From positions 310,001 through 374,000 of the forward strand of contig JACKHN010000005.1 of NCBI GenBank assembly GCA_020638975.1: a stretch of 64,000 bases of DNA, read 5' to 3'. Below the pieces are notes generated by a model. The model ran no database searches. It was given only the letters and a program-made list of their open reading frames with translations, and was not told the DNA's origin. This document shows positions 36,101 to 46,826 of the stretch, piece after piece. The translations under genes and the position numbers were made by a program. How positions within the stretch are numbered: the stretch's first letter is position 1; every line of letters begins with the position of its first letter. Origin of the DNA: Planctomycetaceae bacterium. Lineage in GTDB: Bacteria > Planctomycetota > Planctomycetia > Pirellulales > Pirellulaceae.

Positions 36101-37283
36101 TTTGCAGGTTGATCCTGCGGTGCTGGAACGTTTAAACAATGACCTTCAAGGAGTCGTTTGTTTCAAGGGCATCGCCCTCCCGACCGGAAAGGACGGCGAA
36201 TCGTGGCGGATGACGGCGTACGCCTTTAACGAAGAGCAAATGCGAAGTGAACTAGCGACGATTACTGCACGCGATGCCTCGCCACGCGAAGAAATACCAA
36301 CCGCTTACATTCTTTCGATTGGAGTCGATTCTTACGAGACACCGCTGCGCGAGCTAAATTTTGCTGCCGACGATGCGATTGCTTTTGATCGCGAGATCAG
36401 CAAGGCTCTGCAGCACATGGGCCACTATCAAGTAGTTTCGGTACCACTCATCTCGGCACGACAAAAAAGCCATTACGCAAGTTCCGCGAACGCCACGAAA
36501 TCAAATATCGAACATGTGCTCAAGGTTCTGGCGGGAGAGCCGAGCAAGGCACAATTCCCTGACCTGCCCCAAGGACTGTCCGTACTTAAGAAGGCGACTC
36601 CTGACGACGTGCTGATAATCTTCTATGCGGGACACGGGTTCACTGCTTCAGACGGAACGTTTTACGTCTTTCCGTCGAATGTAGGGCATCGGTATCTTTC
36701 GTTGGATGGTCTGTTGAAGTCGGGGCACGCGATTTCTAGCCACGAATTGTCGCGTTGGATGCAGGGCGTCGACGTTGGTCGTGCCGCCTTGGTTGTCGAT
36801 GCTTGTCACTCCGCCGGAGCGGTCGCACCACCCGGATTTAAAGTTGGACCGTTTGGCAGTCAAGGTCTTGGTCAGCTGGCGTACGACAAGGGCATCCAAG
36901 TGTTGGCGGCAAGTCAGTCGAACGAGTCGGCAATCGAAGACCAAAGATTTGGTGGCGGTCACGGCTTGCTGACGTATACCATGCTAGAACGGTTACGGCA
37001 GGCGAGGCAGAAGTTCACACTAACGGATCTGTTCGAATACACACGCTCCAACATTCTTCTGGAGTATGAGGAAGCTAAGGAGAACCGGTCATCCGACCGC
37101 AAAGTGTTGGTCTACGATCGCGCGGGAGACCAAATATCGGAGAATCAGCGCGGTTCCGGACTTCCCGCCGTACAAGAACCGGCACTTTTTGACTACCAGC
37201 GCCGGCAAGATCCGATTGTGCTCGCTCCAGGAGAAGAAGCAAGTGACAGACCAAGCGAGCAAATATCGAATGAAGTCAGATGA
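33159..37283 (+). CDS. Secreted WD40-repeat caspase-family peptidase, paralogue
   Basis: A 1374-residue paralogue of the 28301-32323 protein, encoded divergently. It has a signal peptide (about 1-29), the shared beta-rich domain at about 42-135 (HSPDLLNEIL and PGGVGEFKIRVE), WD40 repeats (about 150-830), the linker domain with TKPYDLRLYRRGQLVGQFPP, and a caspase domain with His1159 in YAGHGF and Cys1216 in VDACHSAG. The C-terminus again carries QEPALFDYQR. The start is uncertain: a GTG at 33084 would add 25 residues, but the ATG at 33159 directly begins a standard signal sequence. The two proteins differ most in the WD40 blades, so they may bind different partners. Confidence 0.9.
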   Translation: MQSIHQRHAAFVAYLVALLLFESSLVGRAEDIVIDGPAVSGAVLSGQRSEPFEFNVTECRRIRLITTGVTQVRLEVNSIDDKSLSLDQPQFDAKRHSPDLLNEILEIDLPKGGYRVRVTHKQPGGVGEFKIRVENVPPPAEDNREVTASLRVQMGHNIGAVRSAAFSIDGASVVTVGTDASFLWKVSSGLMLREFDFPAICCDVSPDNRFVLLGSETGEVGLWDLSVAGKRWSQQVREGRISHLRFLTNSRFLVVAARSEVKPSTLDMCEIWDLGPENTLRRTNQLQLPAISSVGFEQRSQSLWLGTAYGSIWRTDASLDAPVEVVAERNSEISAIAVSPSQNELFWVESAHGQLQRSRLIAGRPDVAGKCEVVHEFSDRWNTYAFSRDATRLITGNEYGDVEVWETRTGRRMRKLTSVMEKEKFEPKGGPVRVVAASPTPGKYFSVDAGSAMTIWDVDEHGNWAFEMQWLGPPPIANVLRFNHDGSTLFGGFEDGSLRAWSFYSGRQKPLLHRHLDQQQRGPLAGPIQDLYIDRAASTVVARDDERVQFFDAREHERRPLLRQPPVRQVAILPVEPDLHVDEAFETAIDNCGDYASLLAYAEAGRTLAIVKGGRVRVMRVAGAETIYEHEHRGTSALAVSDDGTLLAIGDGHGQVTIGVPAGGSRLEEYLVGSFITGLTFAPDSYRLAVATKSGEIKVWDLNLNASRSDVYAANLSFGEYDKNASVGPILSLAFTADGQQLLCGGADHVAQLIDLRTGSVRAFRGHHGPIVSVAIPPKSDEGTRKIAVTGSRDRTCIVWDRETAQAICRLISLPNGDWFVVDSEGRFDANRLIYTDAPIAHWTFSDSPLATSDLALLQEHFFEPGLLPGALNSSRCEFADLPDLVDVNRAIPQVKIECVVPRDEHHADVYVRVGYGKHKVIRRGRKVTTTTKPYDLRLYRRGQLVGQFPPPKENPSSPMHDLDRWRKESDVLDGLEKQNGLQVDPAVLERLNNDLQGVVCFKGIALPTGKDGESWRMTAYAFNEEQMRSELATITARDASPREEIPTAYILSIGVDSYETPLRELNFAADDAIAFDREISKALQHMGHYQVVSVPLISARQKSHYASSANATKSNIEHVLKVLAGEPSKAQFPDLPQGLSVLKKATPDDVLIIFYAGHGFTASDGTFYVFPSNVGHRYLSLDGLLKSGHAISSHELSRWMQGVDVGRAALVVDACHSAGAVAPPGFKVGPFGSQGLGQLAYDKGIQVLAASQSNESAIEDQRFGGGHGLLTYTMLERLRQARQKFTLTDLFEYTRSNILLEYEEAKENRSSDRKVLVYDRAGDQISENQRGSGLPAVQEPALFDYQRRQDPIVLAPGEEASDRPSEQISNEVR

Positions 37284-37369
37284 CTCGCAATCAAGACTTG
37301 CTGCTGCGGTCTTTCTACTTCAACGCACACGGGCTTCCGTTAAAGCATCACGATCGGCCCCGGCGTTGC

Positions 37370-38380
37370 CTACAACCTGTGATCCTCCGGCTTCACACCT
37401 TCGACAAACTTATTAAAGCCAAACTGCGTTGGATTGTATTCACCAACAAGTTCAACATCGGCTTTGGCAGGAACTTCCATCTCTAGGCCCCAATAGCAAG
37501 CGTTGGCGATCAATCGGCGCATGCCTTCACTAACGAGGTCGGTGGCGGCTCCCATTGTGGTGCAGAAGACGCGTGACGTGTTGCCGGTTTCTCCCGTATA
37601 CGTGCGGGTCCAGGCTAGTGGCATCATCGGGTTGTTCTTTTCACCTTCGATGGGTTTGTCGCTGGGGCTCATGCCTTCTAAGACTTGACCCCAAAGTAGA
37701 ATCTTGTCATCGGGCTTCAAGTGCACAATGCCGTAGACATCCGTGGGGCCCCAGATGTCTTCGCAGCTCTGGACGATCGGATGATCGGCGTGTTGGTCGT
37801 TGATGATGGCTCGTGTACTCTCTTTGCCGTGGTGCCCGTGATGGCTGACCCAGGTGTCGCCGAAGACGAGTTGGCCAAAGCCGCCCGCAGGATCTTTGCT
37901 TTGCCAGTCGTATTTGGCGTAGGTGGCGTCGGGCGTTTTGATGTTGAACGGGTGCGTTGATGTGCGTAAGGCAATCATCGGCTTGCCGGAATTGGCGAAG
38001 TCGACAATGGGCTTCATCTGCTCGTCGGGCAAATTCCGAAAGCGAAGAAACATCACCATCAGGTCGGCATCATTCAATGCTTCGGTGCCGGGAATATTGG
38101 TTTGGTAATCAGGCTTGATCGTCCCATCCTTGGGGTCGATCGCGAACAGGACAGTGCATTTGAAACCATGTCGCGTGGCGAGGATCTTGGCCATCTGTGG
38201 CATCGCTTCTTCGGAGCGATACTCGTCGTCACCCGTAAGGAAGACAATGTGTTTGCCGTAGCCAGGCCCTTCTTTGCCTTCATAGACGACCCATTGCTGG
38301 TCGGCATTGGTCGACCGCGTCGGAACGAGCGTGAAAGCGAGCAGCAGAGCGAAAAGGAGTGTAGAGGATTTGTAAGTCAT
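37370..38380 (-). CDS. Exported ThuA-like domain protein
   Basis: A 336-residue exported protein of the ThuA (trehalose utilisation-like, class I glutamine amidotransferase-fold) family. A signal peptide (MTYKSSTLLFALLLAFTLVPTRSTNA) precedes the ThuA domain, with KHIVFLTGDDEYRSEEAMPQMAKIL, NDADLMVMFLRFRNLPDEQM and the SHHGHHGKESTR segment. In planctomycetes these proteins accompany secreted sugar-oxidising enzymes, but no activity has been established for this form. GAGG lies before the ATG. Divergent from the sulfatase-esterase gene; the 365-base gap between them holds two repeat elements. Confidence 0.88.
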   Translation of the reverse strand: MTYKSSTLLFALLLAFTLVPTRSTNADQQWVVYEGKEGPGYGKHIVFLTGDDEYRSEEAMPQMAKILATRHGFKCTVLFAIDPKDGTIKPDYQTNIPGTEALNDADLMVMFLRFRNLPDEQMKPIVDFANSGKPMIALRTSTHPFNIKTPDATYAKYDWQSKDPAGGFGQLVFGDTWVSHHGHHGKESTRAIINDQHADHPIVQSCEDIWGPTDVYGIVHLKPDDKILLWGQVLEGMSPSDKPIEGEKNNPMMPLAWTRTYTGETGNTSRVFCTTMGAATDLVSEGMRRLIANACYWGLEMEVPAKADVELVGEYNPTQFGFNKFVEGVKPEDHRL

Positions 38381-38405
38381 GGTGTGCCTCGTGCTTGGGC
38401 GTGAT

Positions 38406-38477
38406 GGGGTCGGGAGTCTTTTTCGGAGAACGTGGTTTCAATTGATAAGAGGTCGGCCGAAAAAGACTCCCGACCCC
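38406..38477. repeat. 72-bp palindromic repeat, copy 1
   Basis: Starts GGGGTCGGGAGTC and ends GACTCCCGACCCC, arms of about 21 bases complementary to each other around a 30-base centre containing TTTCAATTG. A second copy lies at 62711-62783. No clear target duplication flanks it. It sits in the divergent gap between the ThuA-like and sulfatase genes. Confidence 0.88.
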
Positions 38478-38553
38478 GTTCCATGCGGACAACACCGCGT
38501 TACACCCGTATTGTAGTTGGTTCGAACTCGTACTAACAGCTTGCGGAGAATCG

Positions 38554-38653
38554 CGTCGTGGTACAGTTTGAAATTCCTGAAAGTAAGACGGCCACTCTTG
38601 GCCGTCTTTTGTCGGGCAGGAGTGCCTGACTTACGGCAAACTGTACCACTACC
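38554..38653 (-). repeat. 100-bp MITE-like element, copy 3, with 8-bp target duplication
   Basis: Reverse orientation relative to the copies at 2613 and 17749 and more diverged from them. Right end TGTACCACTACC is intact; the left end has two changes (CGTCGTGGTACA). It is flanked by GAGAATCG at 38546-38553 and GAGAATCG at 38654-38661, an exact 8-bp direct repeat. In the internal hairpin one base pair has changed from G:C to A:T on both sides (38586 and 38607), which keeps the stem intact. Confidence 0.92.
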
Positions 38654-38745
38654 GAGAATCGAACTACAATGACACGGCTTCTGACGGATGTGAGCGTCGT
38701 TGGCTGCACGGAAACTGAACGATTTGTCCTACCGAGATCTGCAAT

Positions 38746-40983
38746 ATGAAACTCCCCTACCCTTCCCCGCGATTTTTCTGCGTACTTTCCTTGTCGCTCG
38801 CCTGCTGCTTCGGAATGTGTTCTGCCACGCAAGCTGCCGAGCGTCCGAACATTGTCATGATTATTTCGGACGATCAGGCCTGGAACGACTATGGCTTTAT
38901 GCGCCACGAGGCGATCGAAACGCCGCACCTCGACCGCTTGGCCGCCGAGAGCGTGGTGTTCGAGCGAGGCTATGTGCCGACCGGCTTGTGCCGACCGTCG
39001 CTCATGACCTTAATCACCGGCTTGTACGCCTATCAACACAAGACCACAGGGAACGACCCTTCCCCGTCGGTGACAGATCCGAAATCACCCGCCTACGACG
39101 AACAACGAGAGAAACTAATAGCACATGTTGATCAACATCCGACGGTGCCCCGTATCCTTGGCGAACTCGGCTACGTCAGCCATCAAAGCGGCAAGTGGTG
39201 GGAAGGCAGTTACCAGCGAGGTGGCTTCACGGCGGGAATGACTCGCGGATTTCCCGAACGCGGCGGGCGGCATGGTGATGACGGTTTGGCGATTGGACGC
39301 GAGGGCATGACGCCGGTCTTCGAGTTCGTCGATCAAGCGGTCTCGGACGATAAGCCGTTCTTCCTGTGGTACGCTCCGTTCCTGCCACACACACCCCACA
39401 ATCCGCCAGAGCGAATCCTGAAGAAGTACCAACGTGACGATCGTCCGATTGAACTCGCGAAGTACTACGCGATGTGCGAATGGTTCGACGAGACTTGTGG
39501 CCAGCTTATCGATCACTTGGACGCGAAAAAGGTTCGTGACAACACGCTGATTGTGTACGTGACCGACAACGGCTGGATTCAAAAGACGCCCGATACAGAA
39601 GTGCCCGAAGGTTGGAATCAATCCTTTGCACCGAAGTCAAAGCAGTCTCCCTATGACGGTGGCGTGCGTACGCCGATCTCGTTCAGTTGGCGCGGAAAGA
39701 TCAAGCCCGCCCGGCGAACTGAACTTGTCAGCAGCATCGATATCGTACCGACGATATTGAGTGCAGCTGGAGCGAAGGTTCCGGCCAACCTTCCGGGGCT
39801 CGATTTGATGCCGGTGTTACGAGACGGAAATCGCATCGAGCGCGACACGCTCTTTGGCGAGAGCTTTGCCCATGATGTCGCTGATGTCGATGATCCTGAG
39901 GCATCGCTCGTGTACCGTTGGTGCATCGAAGGGCGATGGAAGTTGTTGTTGACTTATGACGGAGAAACGGGGCGTTACGACAAAGTTCAACGGCGTCATG
40001 AATTGGTACCACAGTTGTTTGACTTGCTCGCCGATCCTTCCGAAACAAAGAACCTGGCGGCAGCAAGTCCCGATGTCGTTGAACGCTTGGCTAAGAAAAT
40101 CGACAGCTGGTGGCCCGTGAAGACGCGAAAAGTGTTCGGCTTGGCGGAAGCAAAGTCGGAGCCCAAGACGTACCAGTACACCGCTGACTCGTCACGTCAG
40201 GACGGAGTGCCGCGCGGCGAGGTCGTCGAGCGAGTGTGGAGCGACAGTAACGTCTTTCCGGGAACGATTCGTCGATATTGGACCTATGCTCCGGCTCAGT
40301 ACAATGCGAGCAAACCAGCTGCGCTGATGGTGTTTCAAGATGGTCATGCCTATGTCAGCGAAACGGGGCAGTTCCGCGTTCCTGTGGTCTTTGACAACCT
40401 GATTCATCGAGGCGAGATGCCGGTCACGGTCGGTGTGTTTATCGATCCAGGGCACAAGCAGAAAGAGTTGCCAGAGAAACCGGGTTGGCAGCCTCGGCCT
40501 GAGAATCGCAGCTACGAATACGACTCCCTCAGCGACGAGTACGCCAACTTCCTGCTAACGGAGATCCTGCCCGAGGTTCGCAAATCGTACAACGTCACCG
40601 ATGATCCGGAAGGACACGCGATCTGCGGGATTAGCAGCGGCGGGATCTGTGCCTTTACCGTGGCGTGGGAGCGACCCGATCAGTTTCGCAAAGTGCTCAG
40701 CCACGTGGGCAGCTTCACGAATATCCGTGGTGGGCATGTTTATCCGGCGTTGATTCGCAAGACGGAACGCAAACCGATTCGCGTGTTCCTGCAGGACGGC
40801 AGCAACGATCTCGACAATGAGCACGGTAACTGGCCTCTCGCGAATTTAGAGATGGCCGCGGCTCTGAAGTACTCGAACTATGACTACGAGTTTGTCTACG
40901 GCGAAGGCGGACACAACGGTGATCATGGCGGTGCTATCTTGCCGGATTCGCTGCGTTGGCTGTGGGACGGCTATCAACCGTAA
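38746..40983 (+). CDS. Secreted sulfatase-esterase fusion protein
   Basis: A 745-residue exported fusion. After a signal peptide (ends near ATQAAE) a type I sulfatase domain fills about residues 32-440, with the metal-binding IVMIISDDQAWNDYG and the active-site region GLCRPSLMTLITGLY. The formylglycine motif, usually CxPxR, reads CRPSL, with Leu in place of Arg. The C-terminal part (about 490-745) is an alpha/beta-hydrolase of the esterase D/feruloyl-esterase type with nucleophile elbow GISSGG, ALMVFQDGHAYV before it and a late GEGGHNGDHGG that could hold the catalytic His. Together they could remove sulfate and acyl groups from the same algal polysaccharide. Substrate is inferred only from architecture. 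Confidence 0.9.
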   Translation: MKLPYPSPRFFCVLSLSLACCFGMCSATQAAERPNIVMIISDDQAWNDYGFMRHEAIETPHLDRLAAESVVFERGYVPTGLCRPSLMTLITGLYAYQHKTTGNDPSPSVTDPKSPAYDEQREKLIAHVDQHPTVPRILGELGYVSHQSGKWWEGSYQRGGFTAGMTRGFPERGGRHGDDGLAIGREGMTPVFEFVDQAVSDDKPFFLWYAPFLPHTPHNPPERILKKYQRDDRPIELAKYYAMCEWFDETCGQLIDHLDAKKVRDNTLIVYVTDNGWIQKTPDTEVPEGWNQSFAPKSKQSPYDGGVRTPISFSWRGKIKPARRTELVSSIDIVPTILSAAGAKVPANLPGLDLMPVLRDGNRIERDTLFGESFAHDVADVDDPEASLVYRWCIEGRWKLLLTYDGETGRYDKVQRRHELVPQLFDLLADPSETKNLAAASPDVVERLAKKIDSWWPVKTRKVFGLAEAKSEPKTYQYTADSSRQDGVPRGEVVERVWSDSNVFPGTIRRYWTYAPAQYNASKPAALMVFQDGHAYVSETGQFRVPVVFDNLIHRGEMPVTVGVFIDPGHKQKELPEKPGWQPRPENRSYEYDSLSDEYANFLLTEILPEVRKSYNVTDDPEGHAICGISSGGICAFTVAWERPDQFRKVLSHVGSFTNIRGGHVYPALIRKTERKPIRVFLQDGSNDLDNEHGNWPLANLEMAAALKYSNYDYEFVYGEGGHNGDHGGAILPDSLRWLWDGYQP

Positions 40984-40998
40984 CGACGTACACACGTC

Positions 40999-44544
<3,546 letters not shown>

Positions 44545-44910
44545 CGGGAACTTGTCACAGAAAGGACGCGATTGATAGGATCACCCTAATCTAGGGAGTC
44601 GCCGCGGAGGATGCAACTGAACCTTGACGTGGAAGTGGGCTTATGCCAGTGAATCGCTGCGAGTTCGATGCCAAACCGTCCCACAATCACTCGATTCACC
44701 GGCGGTGGCTGGGGCTGAGTCCGCGAAGCCCCGGCTTGACATGAGTTGCAAGCAGCCGTGGCGTCGAAGACTCCGCCACAGCCACCTTGTGCTTGCCGAC
44801 CTTGCCACGCTGCAATCGTTAGACCATTCCGTTGCTGGTCGTTCTGTCATTATCCGGTATGATGCTCGAAACACCGTCACGTTCTTGTTTTCACGTTTGA
44901 GGAATCCGTT
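44545..44910. other. Divergent intergenic region, 366 bases
   Basis: Lies upstream of both the kinase gene and the secreted helical-protein gene. Two hairpins can be read: GGGGCT (44711-44716) with AGCCCC (44727-44732), and GTGGCG (44758-44763) with CGCCAC (44774-44779). No T-run follows either. No tRNA, convincing promoter pair or gene was found. Confidence 0.45.
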
Positions 44911-46530
44911 GTGCAATCATCAAGCCTACGTCGACTTGTGGCCGCCTATTCTCTAAGCAAGCAAATGGTCCTGCTGCTCGTCTTGATGGTAACCGTTGCA
45001 ACGAATTTGACGCCACTGAGCGCGCAGGCCCCAACGCGCGACCCCCGACGGCAATTCGTCGAGGGACTGTTGCAGTCGTTGATCGAATCGCAACTCGATC
45101 GACGGGCTCCACCATCGCCGAATCGCCCTCCCCTGCCCCGCCCCGACGAGAATTTGATCGCGGCGCGCAAGCATCTCGATGGATTCTCGACACACTCGAA
45201 CGAATTGGTGACACACTGGAATGCCAATGCAGCACGTTCCCCTGGCACGCGTCAGATGCTAGGCGACCTGATCAAATTGAATGCATCGGTCGCGAACGTG
45301 CGAGCCCGCTCCGCGAATGCGGGTCGATTGGAGGATCTCAAGCCCGACTTCGTAAACCTCGATCGCGATTGGCGGCTGATGTCGTACCGCTTGCAGCAGA
45401 TGGATGATCTCGGCGCAGACTGTGTACGCTGTATCGGTCACCTGAATCAGATCGACGCCGCGCTTTGTGAGCTACTCGACGTTTCTCCCCAGGTAGATTT
45501 TCACGCGTTAGCTACGGAGACGATCGCAATCAATACGTCGCTTTCCCATTTGATCCAGGACATCGAATTCGAGCTGCCAAGATCGCGAACCGGACGCTCG
45601 TTGATCGCCGAAGCTTCACAAGTCCAGCAGCGAGCTTTGCAGTTAAGCGACGTTGTTTCGCAACGGCGTTCGTACGACGAGATCGTCGGTCGGTTTCGAG
45701 CGTTCTATGGCGAGTGGCGAAGCCTCGCCGGAAAGATTCGTCAAGTCGACAGCCGCCATCTGGAACGAAACGTCACACGAATCGAAGAATCGGCGCATGC
45801 GATTCACGAGTTGTTATGGTTAGCCGAGGATGTCGATTATGGCCGCTTGTCTTATTTGGCGACAGCGCTTCGCCGCGACGTCGACGGACTGTTTAACGTC
45901 GTTTCCTTGAATGTGCTCCTGGAGTTGCCAGCTGCAAATCGCGTCTTGCCGGTGGCCGGTGAGTTCTATGGGCTGTGTGAAAACTTCACGCAATCGGTCG
46001 AGTCGCACGCTCCACTCCGTCAACTCCAAAGCGACTATCGGTACCTCATTCAGTCGTGGCCCGAATTGTCAGGCAGTTTCAGTCCCTGTCGGAATCCCGC
46101 AGTCACGCAGTCGCTAAAGGCCATCGAGGAGTCGTTCGTCGCACTCCGCGATGCGATTGGTTTGGCAGCCCCCATCGACTGGCAGCATGTGAACGAAGTC
46201 GCGGCGGCATTGGTGATATCGGCTGACAACGCGATGGCCGAAGTTCAACAACATGTCTATTCGAACGCTCGCTATGATCAGCAGTTTCGATTCGAGTCGG
46301 CTCGCGATGCCGCAGCATTTCGCGGAGCGGCTCGTCGGCTTCATGAAGCGATTGTCAACCGTCAGACAGAATTGCTGGCTGATCGAACGGCGGCTGCTGC
46401 CCAAGCATGGACCGGGCTCAACGAACGATGCTTCCGTCGCCTGCCATCCGCCGACCAAGTACACTTACGCCAGCTGCAAGCTTCCGCGACTCAGCAGGTG
46501 GTAGAGTTGCAGGCGATTTTACAGCTGTAG
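44911..46530 (+). CDS. Exported mainly helical protein of unknown function
   Basis: A 539-residue protein I do not recognise. A signal peptide (through about residue 38, TNLTPLSAQA) precedes a chain that appears almost wholly alpha-helical and Arg-rich, with repeated helical units of 60-100 residues containing patterns such as HLNQIDAALCELLDVSPQVDFHALATE and IEESAHAIHELLWLAEDVDYGRLSYLA. Each of these carries an L/VDxxxLA or similar ending (DFHALA, DYGRLS, DWQHVN), which hints at three or four internal repeats. The start is a GTG with GAGGAA upstream. No catalytic motif is seen. Likely structural or binding, in the periplasm. Confidence 0.65.
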   Translation: MQSSSLRRLVAAYSLSKQMVLLLVLMVTVATNLTPLSAQAPTRDPRRQFVEGLLQSLIESQLDRRAPPSPNRPPLPRPDENLIAARKHLDGFSTHSNELVTHWNANAARSPGTRQMLGDLIKLNASVANVRARSANAGRLEDLKPDFVNLDRDWRLMSYRLQQMDDLGADCVRCIGHLNQIDAALCELLDVSPQVDFHALATETIAINTSLSHLIQDIEFELPRSRTGRSLIAEASQVQQRALQLSDVVSQRRSYDEIVGRFRAFYGEWRSLAGKIRQVDSRHLERNVTRIEESAHAIHELLWLAEDVDYGRLSYLATALRRDVDGLFNVVSLNVLLELPAANRVLPVAGEFYGLCENFTQSVESHAPLRQLQSDYRYLIQSWPELSGSFSPCRNPAVTQSLKAIEESFVALRDAIGLAAPIDWQHVNEVAAALVISADNAMAEVQQHVYSNARYDQQFRFESARDAAAFRGAARRLHEAIVNRQTELLADRTAAAAQAWTGLNERCFRRLPSADQVHLRQLQASATQQVVELQAILQL

Positions 46531-46596
46531 CACGCTGACGAGCTCAGCTAGAGTTAATTTACACATGTGTGAAACGGCGATATTGGAGACCGAACG

Positions 46597-46791
46597 ATGA
46601 GTGACGACGAAGACAAGATCTTGGCGGAGTTCCTCCAGCAACGCGGTCACACCGAGGACGAGATCGCAAAGATTACGAGGCGGCTCGCCGAGCATGACGC
46701 CGAATCCATGCGGGAGTCGATTTTCGATTCGATCGCTGGCGGAACCTTTAACTTGGACGATATTATCAAGCAAGCGTTGGACGGCGAATAA
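46597..46791 (+). CDS. Small acidic helical protein
   Basis: A 64-residue acidic protein (starts MSDDEDKILAEFLQQRGHTEDEI). GGAGA lies seven bases before the ATG, and codon use looks like that of its neighbours. It has two or three predicted helices and no known motif. It is 35 bases upstream of the zinc peptidase gene on the same strand and could be co-expressed with it. Small size limits confidence in function but not in its being a gene. Confidence 0.65.
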   Translation: MSDDEDKILAEFLQQRGHTEDEIAKITRRLAEHDAESMRESIFDSIAGGTFNLDDIIKQALDGE

Positions 46792-46826
46792 CCAATTAAC
46801 CAGTTCCTGGTGCAGCGAGTCGAGCT

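Noticed and set aside
28301..37283. Caspase pair as an intracellular phage-defence or abortive-infection module
   Set aside because: Both proteins start with signal peptides and share an exported domain with a Tat-exported peptidase; no defence genes lie nearby.
38406..38477. Target-site duplication around the 72-bp palindrome
   Set aside because: Neither this copy nor the one at 62711-62783 has matching flanks, so transposition is not supported.
38280..38495. Minus-strand frame, with a look-alike at 62570-62785
   Set aside because: The shared peptide (RSPKKTPDP) is only a translation of the 72/73-bp palindrome, not a protein family.
44545..44910. tRNA or small RNA gene in the divergent gap
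   Set aside because: Short hairpins exist, but there is no cloverleaf, no conserved tRNA arm and no terminator.
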